From Bryopsis sp. KO-2023 (lineage: Eukaryota > Chlorophyta > Ulvophyceae > Bryopsidales > Bryopsidaceae), in NCBI GenBank assembly GCA_030272585.1, contig BSYQ01000001.1:10369001-10433000 (forward strand): a stretch of 64,000 nt of DNA, written 5' to 3'. Below, one piece after another: positions 26,525 to 42,390 of this stretch (position 1 is its first letter; every line of letters begins with the position of its first letter). The notes under the pieces were generated by a model. That model saw only the letters and a list, made by a program, of their open reading frames with translations. It was not told the origin of the DNA and searched no databases. The position numbers and the translations under genes are program-made.

Positions 26525-26628
26525 TCCAGCCCCGCAACAAAAGACGGCACTCCGAAGGATCGAAGGGGAAAGCACGAAAGTTTGGAGAAGGTTCCAAAGC
26601 ATTCATGGCTTCCAAAAGGCGCAAGTAG
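22112..26628 (+). CDS. DDX54: DEAD-box RNA helicase DDX54/Dbp10
   Basis: Eleven exons give 819 residues with all phases agreeing: 22112-22289, 22516-22693, 22858-23060, 23241-23526, 23633-23798, 24109-24362, 24595-24898, 25251-25421, 25542-25814, 25999-26346 and 26530-26628. A second ATG at 22118 is an alternative start. Helicase motifs in order: Q motif ([13 protein letters not shown]), motif I (ARTGSGKT), Ia (PTRELSLQ), GG, II (DEAD in [13 protein letters not shown]), III (SAT), IV ([13 protein letters not shown]), V ([12 protein letters not shown]) and VI ([18 protein letters not shown]). The run [14 protein letters not shown] and the DBP10-type C-terminus ([12 protein letters not shown]) fix it as DDX54/Dbp10, a nucleolar 60S assembly helicase. 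The C-terminus is lysine/arginine rich. The intron at 25422-25541 has a GC donor. Confidence 0.95.
25092..25116 (+). repeat. (TG)n microsatellite in a DDX54 intron
   Basis: About twelve TG units followed by TTTG repeats, inside the DDX54 intron 24899-25250. Confidence 0.9.
25224..25242 (+). repeat. (TG)n microsatellite next to a DDX54 splice acceptor
   Basis: About nine TG units, in the same intron as the preceding tract, ending about 8 bases before the acceptor at 25250. It replaces a usual pyrimidine tract. Confidence 0.9.
26494..26521 (+). repeat. (TG)n microsatellite in the last DDX54 intron
   Basis: About fourteen TG units ending 8 bases before the acceptor at 26529. Confidence 0.9.
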
Positions 26629-27011
26629 TCAGAAGAGTTTTCGAGCATCAAGCTTTAGGTGTTCTCTTTCCTTTTTTTGTTGTTGGAAAAACCACCACTC
26701 TGCTGGTGCAATGGACACTTGGTGTTTCTTGGTGTGAGAACAGGCTTCTGCGACTCTCTTTCATTATTGAAATGTAACACACAACCTGTTTAGAAGATCC
26801 TCACAATGATTGTTTCAATCGATGCCATTTACCTCCACCCCCCCAATCCAATGGGCTTCAACAAGCAAATATCGTGTGTTCATTTTCGTGCTTGAGACGT
26901 TGCATGAAGGATAAAGAAGGCAAAATTTAAATGAGTAGCTTAAATGACTAGCTCACACGTGCAATTTTATCTTAATAATCTCCTTATCCAGTTGTTGCAA
27001 GTGGGGCCCTC
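26629..27011. other. Convergent 3' intergenic region
   Basis: 383 bases between the stops of DDX54 (+) and the SAXO-Hsp70 gene (-). AT-rich, with no gene seen. Confidence 0.5.
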
Positions 27012-29136
27012 CTAGTGAGCTCGAATCGCATTCTGGGTTTTTGGCTCTGTGAGAACTTCGACATCTTGGGTCAAAGGCCGAGCTATCATGTCACCTTCCA
27101 GCAGCCATTTTTGCTGACGTTCGGGACAAGATAAATCCACAGCGGAAACCGTCAGCACATCATCCCTGTCAACTTGGAATGTAACCTGCACACAGAAACA
27201 ACAAGAATTGCACTCAGGCGTTTGGCCTTGCAGTGGTATGTTGGGCAGATGATTGTTGTGAGTTGGAGCTGCGGACTGACCTCGATTTGAGGGTGTCCCT
27301 TGGGGGCCTCTGGAATGCCAACAAGATCAAATTGTCCAATCAATCTGTTACTTGGTGCCATCTGGCTGTTTCCTTGGAAAATCAACACGCAGATTTCTCT
27401 TTGATTGTCGTGGCTCGTGGTGAAGATCTGTCAACACCAAAAAACTATATTATCTTGGGGGGGGGGGGGAGAATAGAATAAAATGATGGTATGTAGTGTG
27501 GTGGTTTGGGCACCTGTTTGCCGATAATGGGTGGGGCGGCTCCATGTGGGATCAAAGTGAACATTTTTCCTCCTGCACACTGAAGCCCTAAAGCTTGCCG
27601 TTGTGGGGGAAGCTTCCATCCACGGAACGCTTCTGAGTTTTCCGTGGTTGCTGGGTCACACAATGAATGCAAGATAAGAAGCGAGAAATCGAAACAAGCG
27701 AGCCGCCACTTGAGGGATTCTTCCAGCGTTTGTCTCGAAAGAAACCGAAAGGAAAGAACCCACATACCTTCGAATGGAAGAGATGGTCTCATTGGCTGAG
27801 GGGATGGAGGCTGCCGTGGAAACGTTGGGTGCGCAACGAACTTTTCATGAGCCTCGCTCGTGCCCTCGAATCGCACAGAAGATGGTTGATATGTTCGTTG
27901 GATAGTCGAGTTTCGTGGTTCGATTTGGTGCTGCTTGAAAAACTCTCGACTGGTGGTGGTGCCTGAAACAGTAGCAAGCATATCTCACGTTGGTCTATTT
28001 TCGAACCAGAGAATGATACAGAGTGGCTTTGTTCTGGCGCCTGGTGGAAAAAGCTCCCTACAGTTCCATTACCATCGAAAGGTGCGCTTGGCCTGGGAGG
28101 CGGCGGCTCGAAAGGAAGCCGTGCAGGAAGTTGATAAGTCTTGAAAGCATCCTACGGACACAAACCAGTTGAACATACTGCGCTGACCATAGATATGAGC
28201 TGAACATACACTCAGCTCATGAAAATTTTCTGGTTTATGCCAGCAATTGTACAATGCCTACCCCGTATGAAGTTGTAGCATCCAGGGGAATCTTGTTCGC
28301 TGAAGGGCGCGATGGTTCTTTGTGCGGCCGTGACTCGATCGTGTGCTGCGGAAAGCTAGAATGGTAAGTTGACGAGCCGTCGAATTTGACGGCGGGTCGA
28401 GGTTGGGGAGGTGGTGGTCTGGAGGTAAGGTTGATCTCGTGTTTCACGAAAGTATCGGCATAGCTTGATCGGCCTTCGAACGGCGTGGTGTAGGCCGCGG
28501 CTGCAAACAACCCAACGACTTTCAAAGCGTCTCAACCGTTATCGTGCGAATCATTTAAAAATGCTTTTTTCTCATGCCATTCAACGTAGATTTGGATAGG
28601 ACTGGTGGGTGCAAGATGAAAGGTTTGTGTTTGAACTCACCAGTGTGAGGTCTGTTGGGTGGTTTGCTCTCGATTTGGTGGCGTGGAAAATGGCGGCCAT
28701 ACGTTGTGGAGGCATCTAGGGGAACGGAAGGTCGTTTTTGAGTTTCAGGCGGCGGCAATCGTCGAGGGAGCTCGTGTTGGACATACACATCCTAACAAAC
28801 AAAGCAGAAAATCAATCGTTCAACCGCATGAAGTCAAACGCACGTCAAACTAAGTCAAGTGTTTTTGCTTTCACGAGCAATATCAGAGCAACCCTCGTGG
28901 GGAAATTGCCTAAACGCGGTCCATGGTTTTTAGTTCGCAGTGAGCGTTCCACGGCCCCCGCACGATTGGGGAGCGATGACTTTCCGCACACAAACCTTAT
29001 TGGTGGTGCTGGTTTGGAAGGCGTTGCTCTGGGGGGTGTAAATCTGTAGTTCCCTTCCAGTGTAGTAGTCCTGTGCCGTGTGGGGATCGGTAACGATGGA
29101 CGATTGATATCGAAAGAGCGTGTTTTCTTGTGACAT
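27012..29136 (-). CDS. SAXO-type Mn-repeat protein fused to an Hsp70 substrate-binding domain
   Basis: Eight exons give 420 residues with all phases agreeing: 29136-28996, 28791-28641, 28500-28262, 28151-28073, 27962-27768, 27650-27514, 27427-27281 and 27185-27012. About seven repeats of roughly 33 residues each carry a core such as VPLDASTTYGRHFPRHQIE, TPFEGRSSYADTFVKHEI, VKFDGSSTYHSSFPQHTIE and IPLDATTSYGDAFKTYQLP. This is the Mn module of SAXO/MAP6 proteins, which bind and stabilise axonemal microtubules. The last repeat runs straight into an Hsp70-like beta-sandwich: FTLIPHGAAPPIIGKQ, then FTTSHDNQREICVLIFQGNS, then IGQFDLVGIPEAPKGHPQIE. There is no Hsp70 ATPase domain. Splices join the two parts inside one continuous frame. 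Role inferred: a flagellar microtubule protein with a peptide-binding module. Confidence 0.85.
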
Positions 29137-29616
29137 TTTGTGGGCACGCGACAGCCGCCTTTCGGGATGTTGTCTATCCCAGTGACAGGCTCAATCCACT
29201 GAGCTGCATTGCGCCGTAATTACCCTCACCCCCTCATACCGTTGCTGGGAGGGTTTCGTTAAATTTGTGAACACGGAGAAGGGGTGTAAGACATTTGATT
29301 ATGGTTTTAATATGAATTTGAAGGGAACACGTGCGAGGTATTGGGAACGTTATGGAATTCTGTTTGTTTGTTGGGAGCTTTTTCTTGCAGATTCTTCCCC
29401 ACAGTCTCCTGTCGTTGGATGCATTCCGTTTTGGGGGAAGCTTCAGCACGTCCAAATACCACCAATCATGAGAATGAACCCCCCATTGTTTTCAGGACAC
29501 CCTCACATAACTTTGGAACCTCTTGCTTACATATAAACCTGCACTCGCTCCCGTATATCCCTATGTGGTGTTGTTTTTGCAATCTAGTACACATATGAAC
29601 AGCATTCGTTTTGAAA
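29137..29616. promoter_or_regulatory. Upstream region of the SAXO-Hsp70 gene and 3' end of MCM6
   Basis: 480 bases between two minus-strand genes. It should hold the MCM6 3' untranslated region and the SAXO-Hsp70 promoter. No named element was recognised. Confidence 0.4.
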
Positions 29617-35353
<5,737 letters not shown>

Positions 35354-35832
35354 CGCACTTCAACGCAAGCCTGGACTTCGTGCGCAGTGCATGCAAAATA
35401 CACACGACAGAATCGGATGTACGAGCCACAGAAGTCACCCGTGGACTGTCGTGCGGGAGCTGTGACTTGACTGATTTCTGGACAAACCTTGGCCGGTTCG
35501 GACCGGTGAGCAGTCTGAAGAACGGTGCTTCATTCGTCGATGTCACATGGCATATGTGACATACGTTTTGTCGACTTGGGTTTTGAGACGTTTTGATTGT
35601 TTTAGAGGCAACCCAAATATTATCATCCTTCTGACCTTTGTCCAGAAAAGGTGATGACAGAGAACAAGTACTGCGTTTCAGACAATCCTGCTCCGACCCA
35701 CCCAATAAAAGAATCCCCCAAATACTGCGGCACAAAGATCCGTTCGGGTTTTCCTAGCACCTGCATCGTTTTCAGACTCCCTACCACTGCAAAATCTACA
35801 TCTTTCTTTCCCTTACCTACCCTCCCACCTTC
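35354..35832. promoter_or_regulatory. MCM6 upstream region and NADPH oxidase 3' end
   Basis: 479 bases between two minus-strand genes, presumed to hold the MCM6 promoter. No gene and no recognised element. Confidence 0.4.
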
Positions 35833-38286
35833 TCATCCAAAAATTTCTTGGTGATACACGAACTTCATTTCTTTGTCACTATGTTTGTTGCATTCGTACC
35901 CTAAAACTCGCCCCAACGCCCCTGGGCCACAAAAGAAGACCCCACAGTCTCTCTCCTCGGCATTTTCCTTCTTCACTCTTTGAAAAACTTGGGTCCAGTT
36001 TGGTCTCCCGAAGTGCGTTACTGTGCGTGTTTTGAACCCGGAAACTGCGTCTATGCCTTTATTCTGCTGGCCTCTTCTCTGGGCCATTCTCAGCAGCATC
36101 ACACGGACGTCATTCGCCCGCCTCATGCTTGTGATGTGAATATTGATATCTATGAGGCCTTGACTGTCCTGGGCACTCAACGCCTCCAGAATATGCTTGA
36201 ACCAGCCTGCTTCGGACCTAGAACGCACCGTCCAGTAGAAGTGGACCTTGTTTATCTTCATTGTGTGTGGAAGATTTACCAATCCGCAGCGAGCGCACGT
36301 GTGGTTGTTCATAGTGTCCAGAAGGTCGCCAAGAACCGAAGCAAAGGGCGTGACGCCGATCCCAGCCCCAACAAGTAACACAGTGTTGTAGTCCTTGTAG
36401 TTCTGGCAAGGAGCCCCAAAGGGCCCATCGACAAGAATCCGGAAAGGAAACGATGGAAGCACACTCTTCACGTGGCCCGACACAGATTTGATGAGCACGT
36501 GCACTGAGGCGCCATCATCTTCGTCGGCGTTCCCAATCTTTTTCTTGCGACCTTTGCTGTGCTTCCCATTGTCAAGTTCGACGCCGCAAACGGAATGCTC
36601 CTGTACCATATCGTAGAGTGCTTCCGTCCAGTCCCCTGCAACTCGCACATGGAGCCCAAGAAAGGAATCCCCAGGTGCAGACGTTAAAGTGAATGGGTGC
36701 CATTCGAAGTTCGAGATGCCAGGGCACTTGAGAAACACATATTGCCCAGCAGTGTATACCATTCCTCGTGGTTTGAGAAGCTTCAACCCCACTACCTTCC
36801 CAGGCAGGGTTTCTGCTGCCAACACTGTCGTGTCCCGAGTGTCCGTTTTAACATATCTGACGCCCCTTTCCGACAGGTAGATACATACTGGAACAATAAT
36901 CCAAACCCAGGAGTCGCTTCGTCCCCACTCCTTCCTCTCGTCTGGAATATGTGGAAGGGGGTGGAAAAGCAAGCAAAGATAGAAAATCGCAAACAAATGG
37001 TGCGAATACCAAAAATAATTAAAGTTATTGAGAAAACGCCCCACGCTCATGAAAATTTTCATTTTTACACTAATCTCTGTCTCCTCTTCATCCCTGTCGG
37101 CAAAAATCCTGAGTTTCTTCGGGTAGTCGAATGCAAACAGCGCTGCAATGCTGTAAATAGACAGTAGGATTAACCCTGTGACCCCAAAACTGGTGGTTGC
37201 ATAAAGCGAGAATAGTGATGGTTGCTTCTCCTCTCCAGGGAAAGCTTTTATCCATATCTCGTGATTCGAAGGGTCTGACCAATTTTTGAGATCAAGATAA
37301 TGGGATATAGAATGGCACCAAGCCAGAACAAACCCTATCTTTCCCAGTAGACGATGGAACTCTATTGCCTCATCGAAACAGAAGATCGATTTCAGAAAGG
37401 TGGAACGCAAGCTGGTCATCAGATTCCGCGACACGGGCAGCAGTATGAGTGTGAAAATCGCTTTCATAGCTTGCCCACAACCCTTCGCAATCGGAAGAGA
37501 CCAACCCATAAGCTCTCGTTTTTGAGATGCGTGGCATCTGTTACGCTGGGTACTCCTGTTTATGAATCTCCTTCCCTCTTCCATCTCATCGCAGTCCCAC
37601 ATGTAATACTGGAATCGCCAGTAGAAGCATCCCACCAGGATAACCGTGAGTTGAGAATACGTGATCGCCTTTTGCTGGTTGTTGCTGATCCAATTCAGTG
37701 CTCCCGTCAAATCCCAACATCGACACATCCATTTGGCTCGCAGGGTCTGTTTGTAGATTGATTGTGGCTGTGATTGATCTTGCGCTTTTTTTAGGTCTAT
37801 GCCCTCCAGCGATAGTCCTTGCAAAATATCAGGATATGCTATCATGATGCGCTCAAACTCTTCGAAAGATATCTCCCCATCATCATTGCTGTCAAAAAGA
37901 TCCAGGAGAGCCGCCACCAATCCTTCCCTATCAAGCTCCGGGTTGTCAATGTCTCCTTCCTGCAAGCTTGCTGAAATCACCAGTCCCAATTCTTCTCTTG
38001 TGATGGTTCCATCACCATCCAAATCATACACTCTGAAAATGAAGCGAATTCTGAGCCCTGTCTCCCGACATCGAAGTGCATACATAGCATCAAGAAACTC
38101 CTCGAAGCTGATATCACAGCTGCCATCTGTGTCAATGCAAGAAAACAACCTCTGCGCAAAGAGACCACTTTTGCATTTCGTTATTTCCATGAACTCTTGG
38201 AAGTTCATCACTGGGCGCCCTTCTGTCGTCTCCAGAAACTGCATGCGCAGAATCCGCTCGAACTCGGACTTGTCCGACGACTCCAT
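35833..38286 (-). CDS. EF-hand NADPH oxidase (NOX5/RBOH type), intronless
   Basis: One uninterrupted frame of 817 residues. I start at ATG 38286 (MESSDKSEFERIL) because the frame's upstream extension lacks another ATG. Three EF-hand loops are near residues 75-180: DTDGSCDISFEEF, DLDGDGTITREEL and DSNDDGEISFEEF. Next come a six-helix ferric-reductase-type membrane domain with heme histidines in EFHRLLGKIGFVLAWCHSIS and YFWYSHHLFAIFYLCLLFH, an FAD-binding motif WHPFTLTSAP, NADPH-binding motifs LLVGAGIGVTPFASVL and VFFCGPGALG, and an aromatic C-terminus (YHQEIFG). The enzyme should pass electrons from NADPH across a membrane to oxygen, making superoxide under calcium control, as in plant RBOH and animal NOX5. 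It is a gene of this size without introns among intron-rich neighbours, so a retroposed copy is possible. Confidence 0.94.
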   Translation of the reverse strand: MESSDKSEFERILRMQFLETTEGRPVMNFQEFMEITKCKSGLFAQRLFSCIDTDGSCDISFEEFLDAMYALRCRETGLRIRFIFRVYDLDGDGTITREELGLVISASLQEGDIDNPELDREGLVAALLDLFDSNDDGEISFEEFERIMIAYPDILQGLSLEGIDLKKAQDQSQPQSIYKQTLRAKWMCRCWDLTGALNWISNNQQKAITYSQLTVILVGCFYWRFQYYMWDCDEMEEGRRFINRSTQRNRCHASQKRELMGWSLPIAKGCGQAMKAIFTLILLPVSRNLMTSLRSTFLKSIFCFDEAIEFHRLLGKIGFVLAWCHSISHYLDLKNWSDPSNHEIWIKAFPGEEKQPSLFSLYATTSFGVTGLILLSIYSIAALFAFDYPKKLRIFADRDEEETEISVKMKIFMSVGRFLNNFNYFWYSHHLFAIFYLCLLFHPLPHIPDERKEWGRSDSWVWIIVPVCIYLSERGVRYVKTDTRDTTVLAAETLPGKVVGLKLLKPRGMVYTAGQYVFLKCPGISNFEWHPFTLTSAPGDSFLGLHVRVAGDWTEALYDMVQEHSVCGVELDNGKHSKGRKKKIGNADEDDGASVHVLIKSVSGHVKSVLPSFPFRILVDGPFGAPCQNYKDYNTVLLVGAGIGVTPFASVLGDLLDTMNNHTCARCGLVNLPHTMKINKVHFYWTVRSRSEAGWFKHILEALSAQDSQGLIDINIHITSMRRANDVRVMLLRMAQRRGQQNKGIDAVSGFKTRTVTHFGRPNWTQVFQRVKKENAEERDCGVFFCGPGALGRVLGYECNKHSDKEMKFVYHQEIFG

Positions 38287-40079
38287 GGTCGTCGTCGATA
38301 TCCCGCTACCAGCTGGGGGCAACAGGTTTTGTGGATGAAATATGTGTGCGCAGTCAAGGCGCACCCAGGATATCTAGGGTTTTCATGCTCCTGTCGGCTG
38401 ACTGTGAACCAGACTGAAACACTGCTGAAAGTGTTTCTGGGGATCCCCAGATTCTATCATCCTGGCGGCCGGATGATGTCTTTTGTTAACAACAGGAGCT
38501 TTTTGTTCTTTTGCCACGCTCCAAAGTTTCACTCGAGCCATATCGAGGTCATATCAGGTTTCGGTTGAGGGAAAAGTTGACCAACTTGAAGATTGTTTGG
38601 GGGCTTCCGCAAAATCACATGGGTCGAACAGTCCAAGTTGCAATCGACCAAACCGTGGCAGAACTGTTTTTCTGATATTTTTTCTTTTCCACGACGACTC
38701 TGCCCCAGACAAGAACGAACCAAACAGAAGCTCCGGTTTGGCTTAAGCCTAAGGCGATGTTGTTTGACGTCTGCACTACTCGACAAGATTAGATAGAAAC
38801 GAAGCACTTCCACCACAGCTTGGATGGAAGCGGGCGCAGTCGTTGTCTGCTTGGAACCGGGAGACAATCGTCTTGCAAGCAGCCTGATAACAGTCACCTT
38901 ATTTGTAATTCACTTGCTTCCTTCGCAAAGAAAACTCTTTCTTCCGTTTTAGTATTAGTTTCTGCCAAGAGAAGGAGGGGGAATTCCCCCAGTTTCAAAA
39001 CTGGATAGAATTACCCCAATTGCTTTACCAATGAATTTTTTTTTTCATGGAAACCTATTTCTTGTGGCAGCTTTAAAACGAATGTAAGATTTTACGTTCG
39101 TTTTTTTTATCGAGCCTTGCCATGCGTTCCTGGGGTGGATTTGGCTTTCTTTTTGCAAGTATTCATTGGTTTTTCTTTGGAGAGATCTATGGTCTGTACA
39201 ACCATGGTTCTACCATCATGAACTAATATCTGGAAAAAAATATATATGTGTGTGTGTCATTCACTGGTAAAGCTCCAGTATTGCTACAAGAAAATGCCAA
39301 CAGTAAGCATCTGTTATATCTGAATTAATAAAGTATATTTTCATGTGACATTCCTTGGGAAATTTGCATTCCTCTGACGAACTGGGCTAAAAACAAACGT
39401 AGCTCTCACAGATCATCTCCAAGAAGATCTCTTTCAGTGATGTCGAAGAGTGTTTTACGAAATGGCAAGCACACATCGAAATGGATTGCATGTATAATCA
39501 ATTCAAAGGAATATTCCTTCTGTGGCTAGAAGTGGATTCATGATTCATTTGTATTACTCTGGCATGATGGGGGGTGATGGCCTCTTTTTGCTACAATGTA
39601 ATAGATTGAATTGAATTGATTGGATTCATGATTCATGTATTTTTTCTTAATTCTGGCGTTCGATATCCAGTCACCACAATTCTTGGTTGTTTCTTTATAT
39701 CATGCTTGGAAAACAAGCATTGATATGCAGACTCTAGAGATCTGCTGTGTGGGCCCATTCTCGATTGGGGGATATGGGGTCTTTTTTTGTGAAGTCTTGG
39801 GTGTCTGTTGTTGGGTTCACCCCTCATTCCAATTCAAGTGTGGAAAGTATGAGGGGGTGGAAAACTGAAAGATGAAAGGCTGTCAAGACGTGCGACCGCA
39901 TGATCAAAATACGAGGTCACCACCTCGTCAATCACATTTCTCTAGGAGCGTTTCCTGTGTAAATTGGAGCTCTTTCGGCACTTCTGGGAGTTAACGCGTT
40001 GCTTGATCTGGAGTGCTTGTTGTGTTTATTTGGAGTGGTGCCACTCTCCCACAGATTCACATATTCGCTTGAAAGAAAC
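38287..40079. other. Gene-poor stretch upstream of NADPH oxidase
   Basis: About 1.8 kb without a supportable gene. The minus-strand frame 38529-38897 has no homology. The centre is AT-rich with simple repeats, including TATATATGTGTGTG near 39240 and a repeated GATTCATGATTCAT motif near 39535 and 39625. It presumably holds the promoters of the NADPH oxidase (-) and the ankyrin gene (+). Confidence 0.5.
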
Positions 40080-41459
40080 ATGTCGGCAGCTCACCTCGTA
40101 ACGTTGCTTTCATTGTCTATGGCGGCGATCTGTGGGGGTGCCAGAGGTGGGCATCTTGTATGCGAGTTTTAATTCCCACGCCGCCTCTTCGTCGGCTGTT
40201 GCATTGTTCCCAGTGTCGATCTCGTGTGTTTTGGGGGCCAGCTCGCATTGCTCCACTTTCTAACCGTTGGGTCGACTAACTCCCGATTTTCGATTATTGT
40301 CCTTGCAGTGACGTATGGCGGCGGCCAACAGGAGGTGAGCGTCTCGATGTAGCATGAATCTTGCAATTCTAGTGTAGGTATGGGAATGGGACCTGGAACG
40401 AGAATAAGGGTTCAAACTCCTCTTTGCTGACGATTTCAGGCAGTAGAGGCCTTGGTGGCGGGGGATCATCCACCAGGTTTTGACTCGCAGCTGCGAAAGC
40501 TTTTGCAGGCCGCGGTGAGTGCAATGAAAGTTCAGTGTGTGAGATTGATCATCAGGGTGGGGGAGGGAAGGTTCGATTTACGAAGTGACGAGAAAAAAAA
40601 CCCTGATATGCCCCAGTGCGCTTCGCTGTTGAGACCAACAGTCACAGACGAGCGATGAATTGAGAACATCTGTTTGTTTGGCAGCCTGCAAATGCGCTCT
40701 TTGCAGCAGCATTCCAGGGAGATTTGGCTGCTGTGCAACAGGAAATTGCGAAAGGTAATGATGCTCTGAGTCACCATGGGTTGAATTTGAAACCATAGAT
40801 CCACCATGGAGTCTTTTTGCAAGGAATGTGCAGTCCAGACGATATTATTAACCCCCTATCTTTTTGAATTTTGGGGGGAACTCATTTCATCGCAGTATTG
40901 TAGAACCAACATACACAAAGTTAAACATTGCAGGCAGTTGGCATTTGACTTCATGGTTGGCGGTTGTCAGAAATGGGGAGAATACTCACGAATATGTGTT
41001 TCTCTGTATTTTTGGCTGCAACTGGACAATGAAGGGTCCGATGTCAATGCCAAGGACTCCGCTGGAATCACACCGTTGGGGGCTGCCGTGGTGAGCCAAA
41101 ACTTCGAAGTGATGAGGGCCCTGGTTGCTGCTGGGGCGGATGTCTCAGCCACGAGCAGCTCTGGGGAACTCATTCATGTCGCCGCAGTGATCCAAAACAA
41201 CGCTGAAGGCTTGACCATCTTGCTGGATGGTGGGGCCGATGTGAATTCCTTGGCAGCTGGACTGCTGACCCCTCTTTTGATGGCGGTTACGATAGGCGAC
41301 AAGAGTAACATCGAGCTCTTGCTGTCCCGAGATGCAACATTCGACAGGGCGATTGTGGAGCCGTTGCTGTGTTCGTGTGTCAATTTCGACATCGTGCCTG
41401 CCTGCAACACTCAAGGATGCCAGAATGACAAAGCTTCGCTGCTTGCGTTGTTTGACTGA
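40080..41459 (+). CDS. Ankyrin-repeat protein with signal peptide
   Basis: Five exons (40080-40146, 40309-40334, 40440-40514, 40685-40754, 41035-41459) with consistent phases give 220 residues. The first 22 residues (MSAAHLVTLLSLSMAAICGGA) form a typical signal peptide. Ankyrin repeats follow: NALFAAAFQGDLAAVQQEI, then GSDVNAKDSAGITPLGAAVV, NFEVMRALVAAGADVSATSS, LTILLDGGADVNSLAAGLLT and KSNIELLLSRDATFD. The last 40 residues contain three cysteines in a CSC and a CNTQGC context (LLCSCVNFDIVPACNTQGC). Ankyrin repeats mediate protein binding and are usually cytosolic, so a secreted form is unusual. Function unknown. A second gene may follow at 42391-43039. Confidence 0.75.
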
Positions 41460-42390
41460 TGGACATTGTATGTTAAAACTGCATTGGATCGGTCCAAACC
41501 TTTGTTTTCATAAAGGTTGATACGTCTGACACACTTTTTTGGGGGAAGTCCCCATGCTCAAGGCTAAAGAAATTGTGTTTTTTGTTATGTTTTTGCCTGT
41601 TTGTATTTTAGCTCACAATATTGCGTGTATTAATATTGCTGGTTCGTCAGATCCAAGGAAATTAATTGTTAGAACAGAACGACTTCAAGTTGGGATAGGT
41701 TTGGGAATTTCTATCCAGGGAGGTGCTGAAACAGTTCGGCACCTTTTTGCCCTGATGGGTTTTGGAGCAATAGAGAATGCACCATTATCGTTTTTTCTTT
41801 TTCTCAGTGTGTAAATGATCCCATGAAATATTGTATGAATTATATGGTAATTTAAGAAAACTTTGAATCGTAGCGAACGGTGGCTTTTTCTATCCTGTAA
41901 GCTCAATGAGGTTTGGTGCAGGGGTCATTTTTGTGGTGGAAAGAAAAAATGCTTCGTCCAATCATGCAGAATTGGGGCATGCTTGAAATCTCCTGGAGAG
42001 GTAGAAACTGGTAGAACAAACAATTTTGCTCCAGCCCCCCCCCCCAAAAAAAAAATCCCTGACTGTAGATATTGCAATATCAATATCAATTGATATGTCA
42101 ATTGACTACCACTGTAAATATTGACTTTCGCAGATTGGACGATATCCTGCCAAAAATGTAGAGTAGCTTGTCGCCACTGGCTGATGCCGCCACTATTGTA
42201 TTCCAGCCCTTGTGGGCATTTTCAATTTTGCATATTGGTATGCATCAGAGCATTCAAGAATTTGCCAACAAAGCCTGCTGTACCGACTGAAAAAGTCTTT
42301 GTCGCACCACTGTATGTTATTTGCCCACTTATACTCCGTATTATCCTTGGTTTTGTTCAGCTGTGTTTGCGCTCTAACGGGCGGTTGCGA
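41460..42390. other. Intergenic, weak open frames only
   Basis: Contains a plus-strand frame 41572-41814 that begins with a hydrophobic stretch (EIVFFVMFLPVCILAHNIA) but has no splice or homology support, and a C-run joined to an A-run at about 42037-42056. No gene is claimed. Confidence 0.35.

Noticed and set aside
38287-38364. N-terminal extension of the NADPH oxidase frame
   Set aside because: It starts with GTG rather than ATG, and the ATG at 38286 gives a normal N-terminus.
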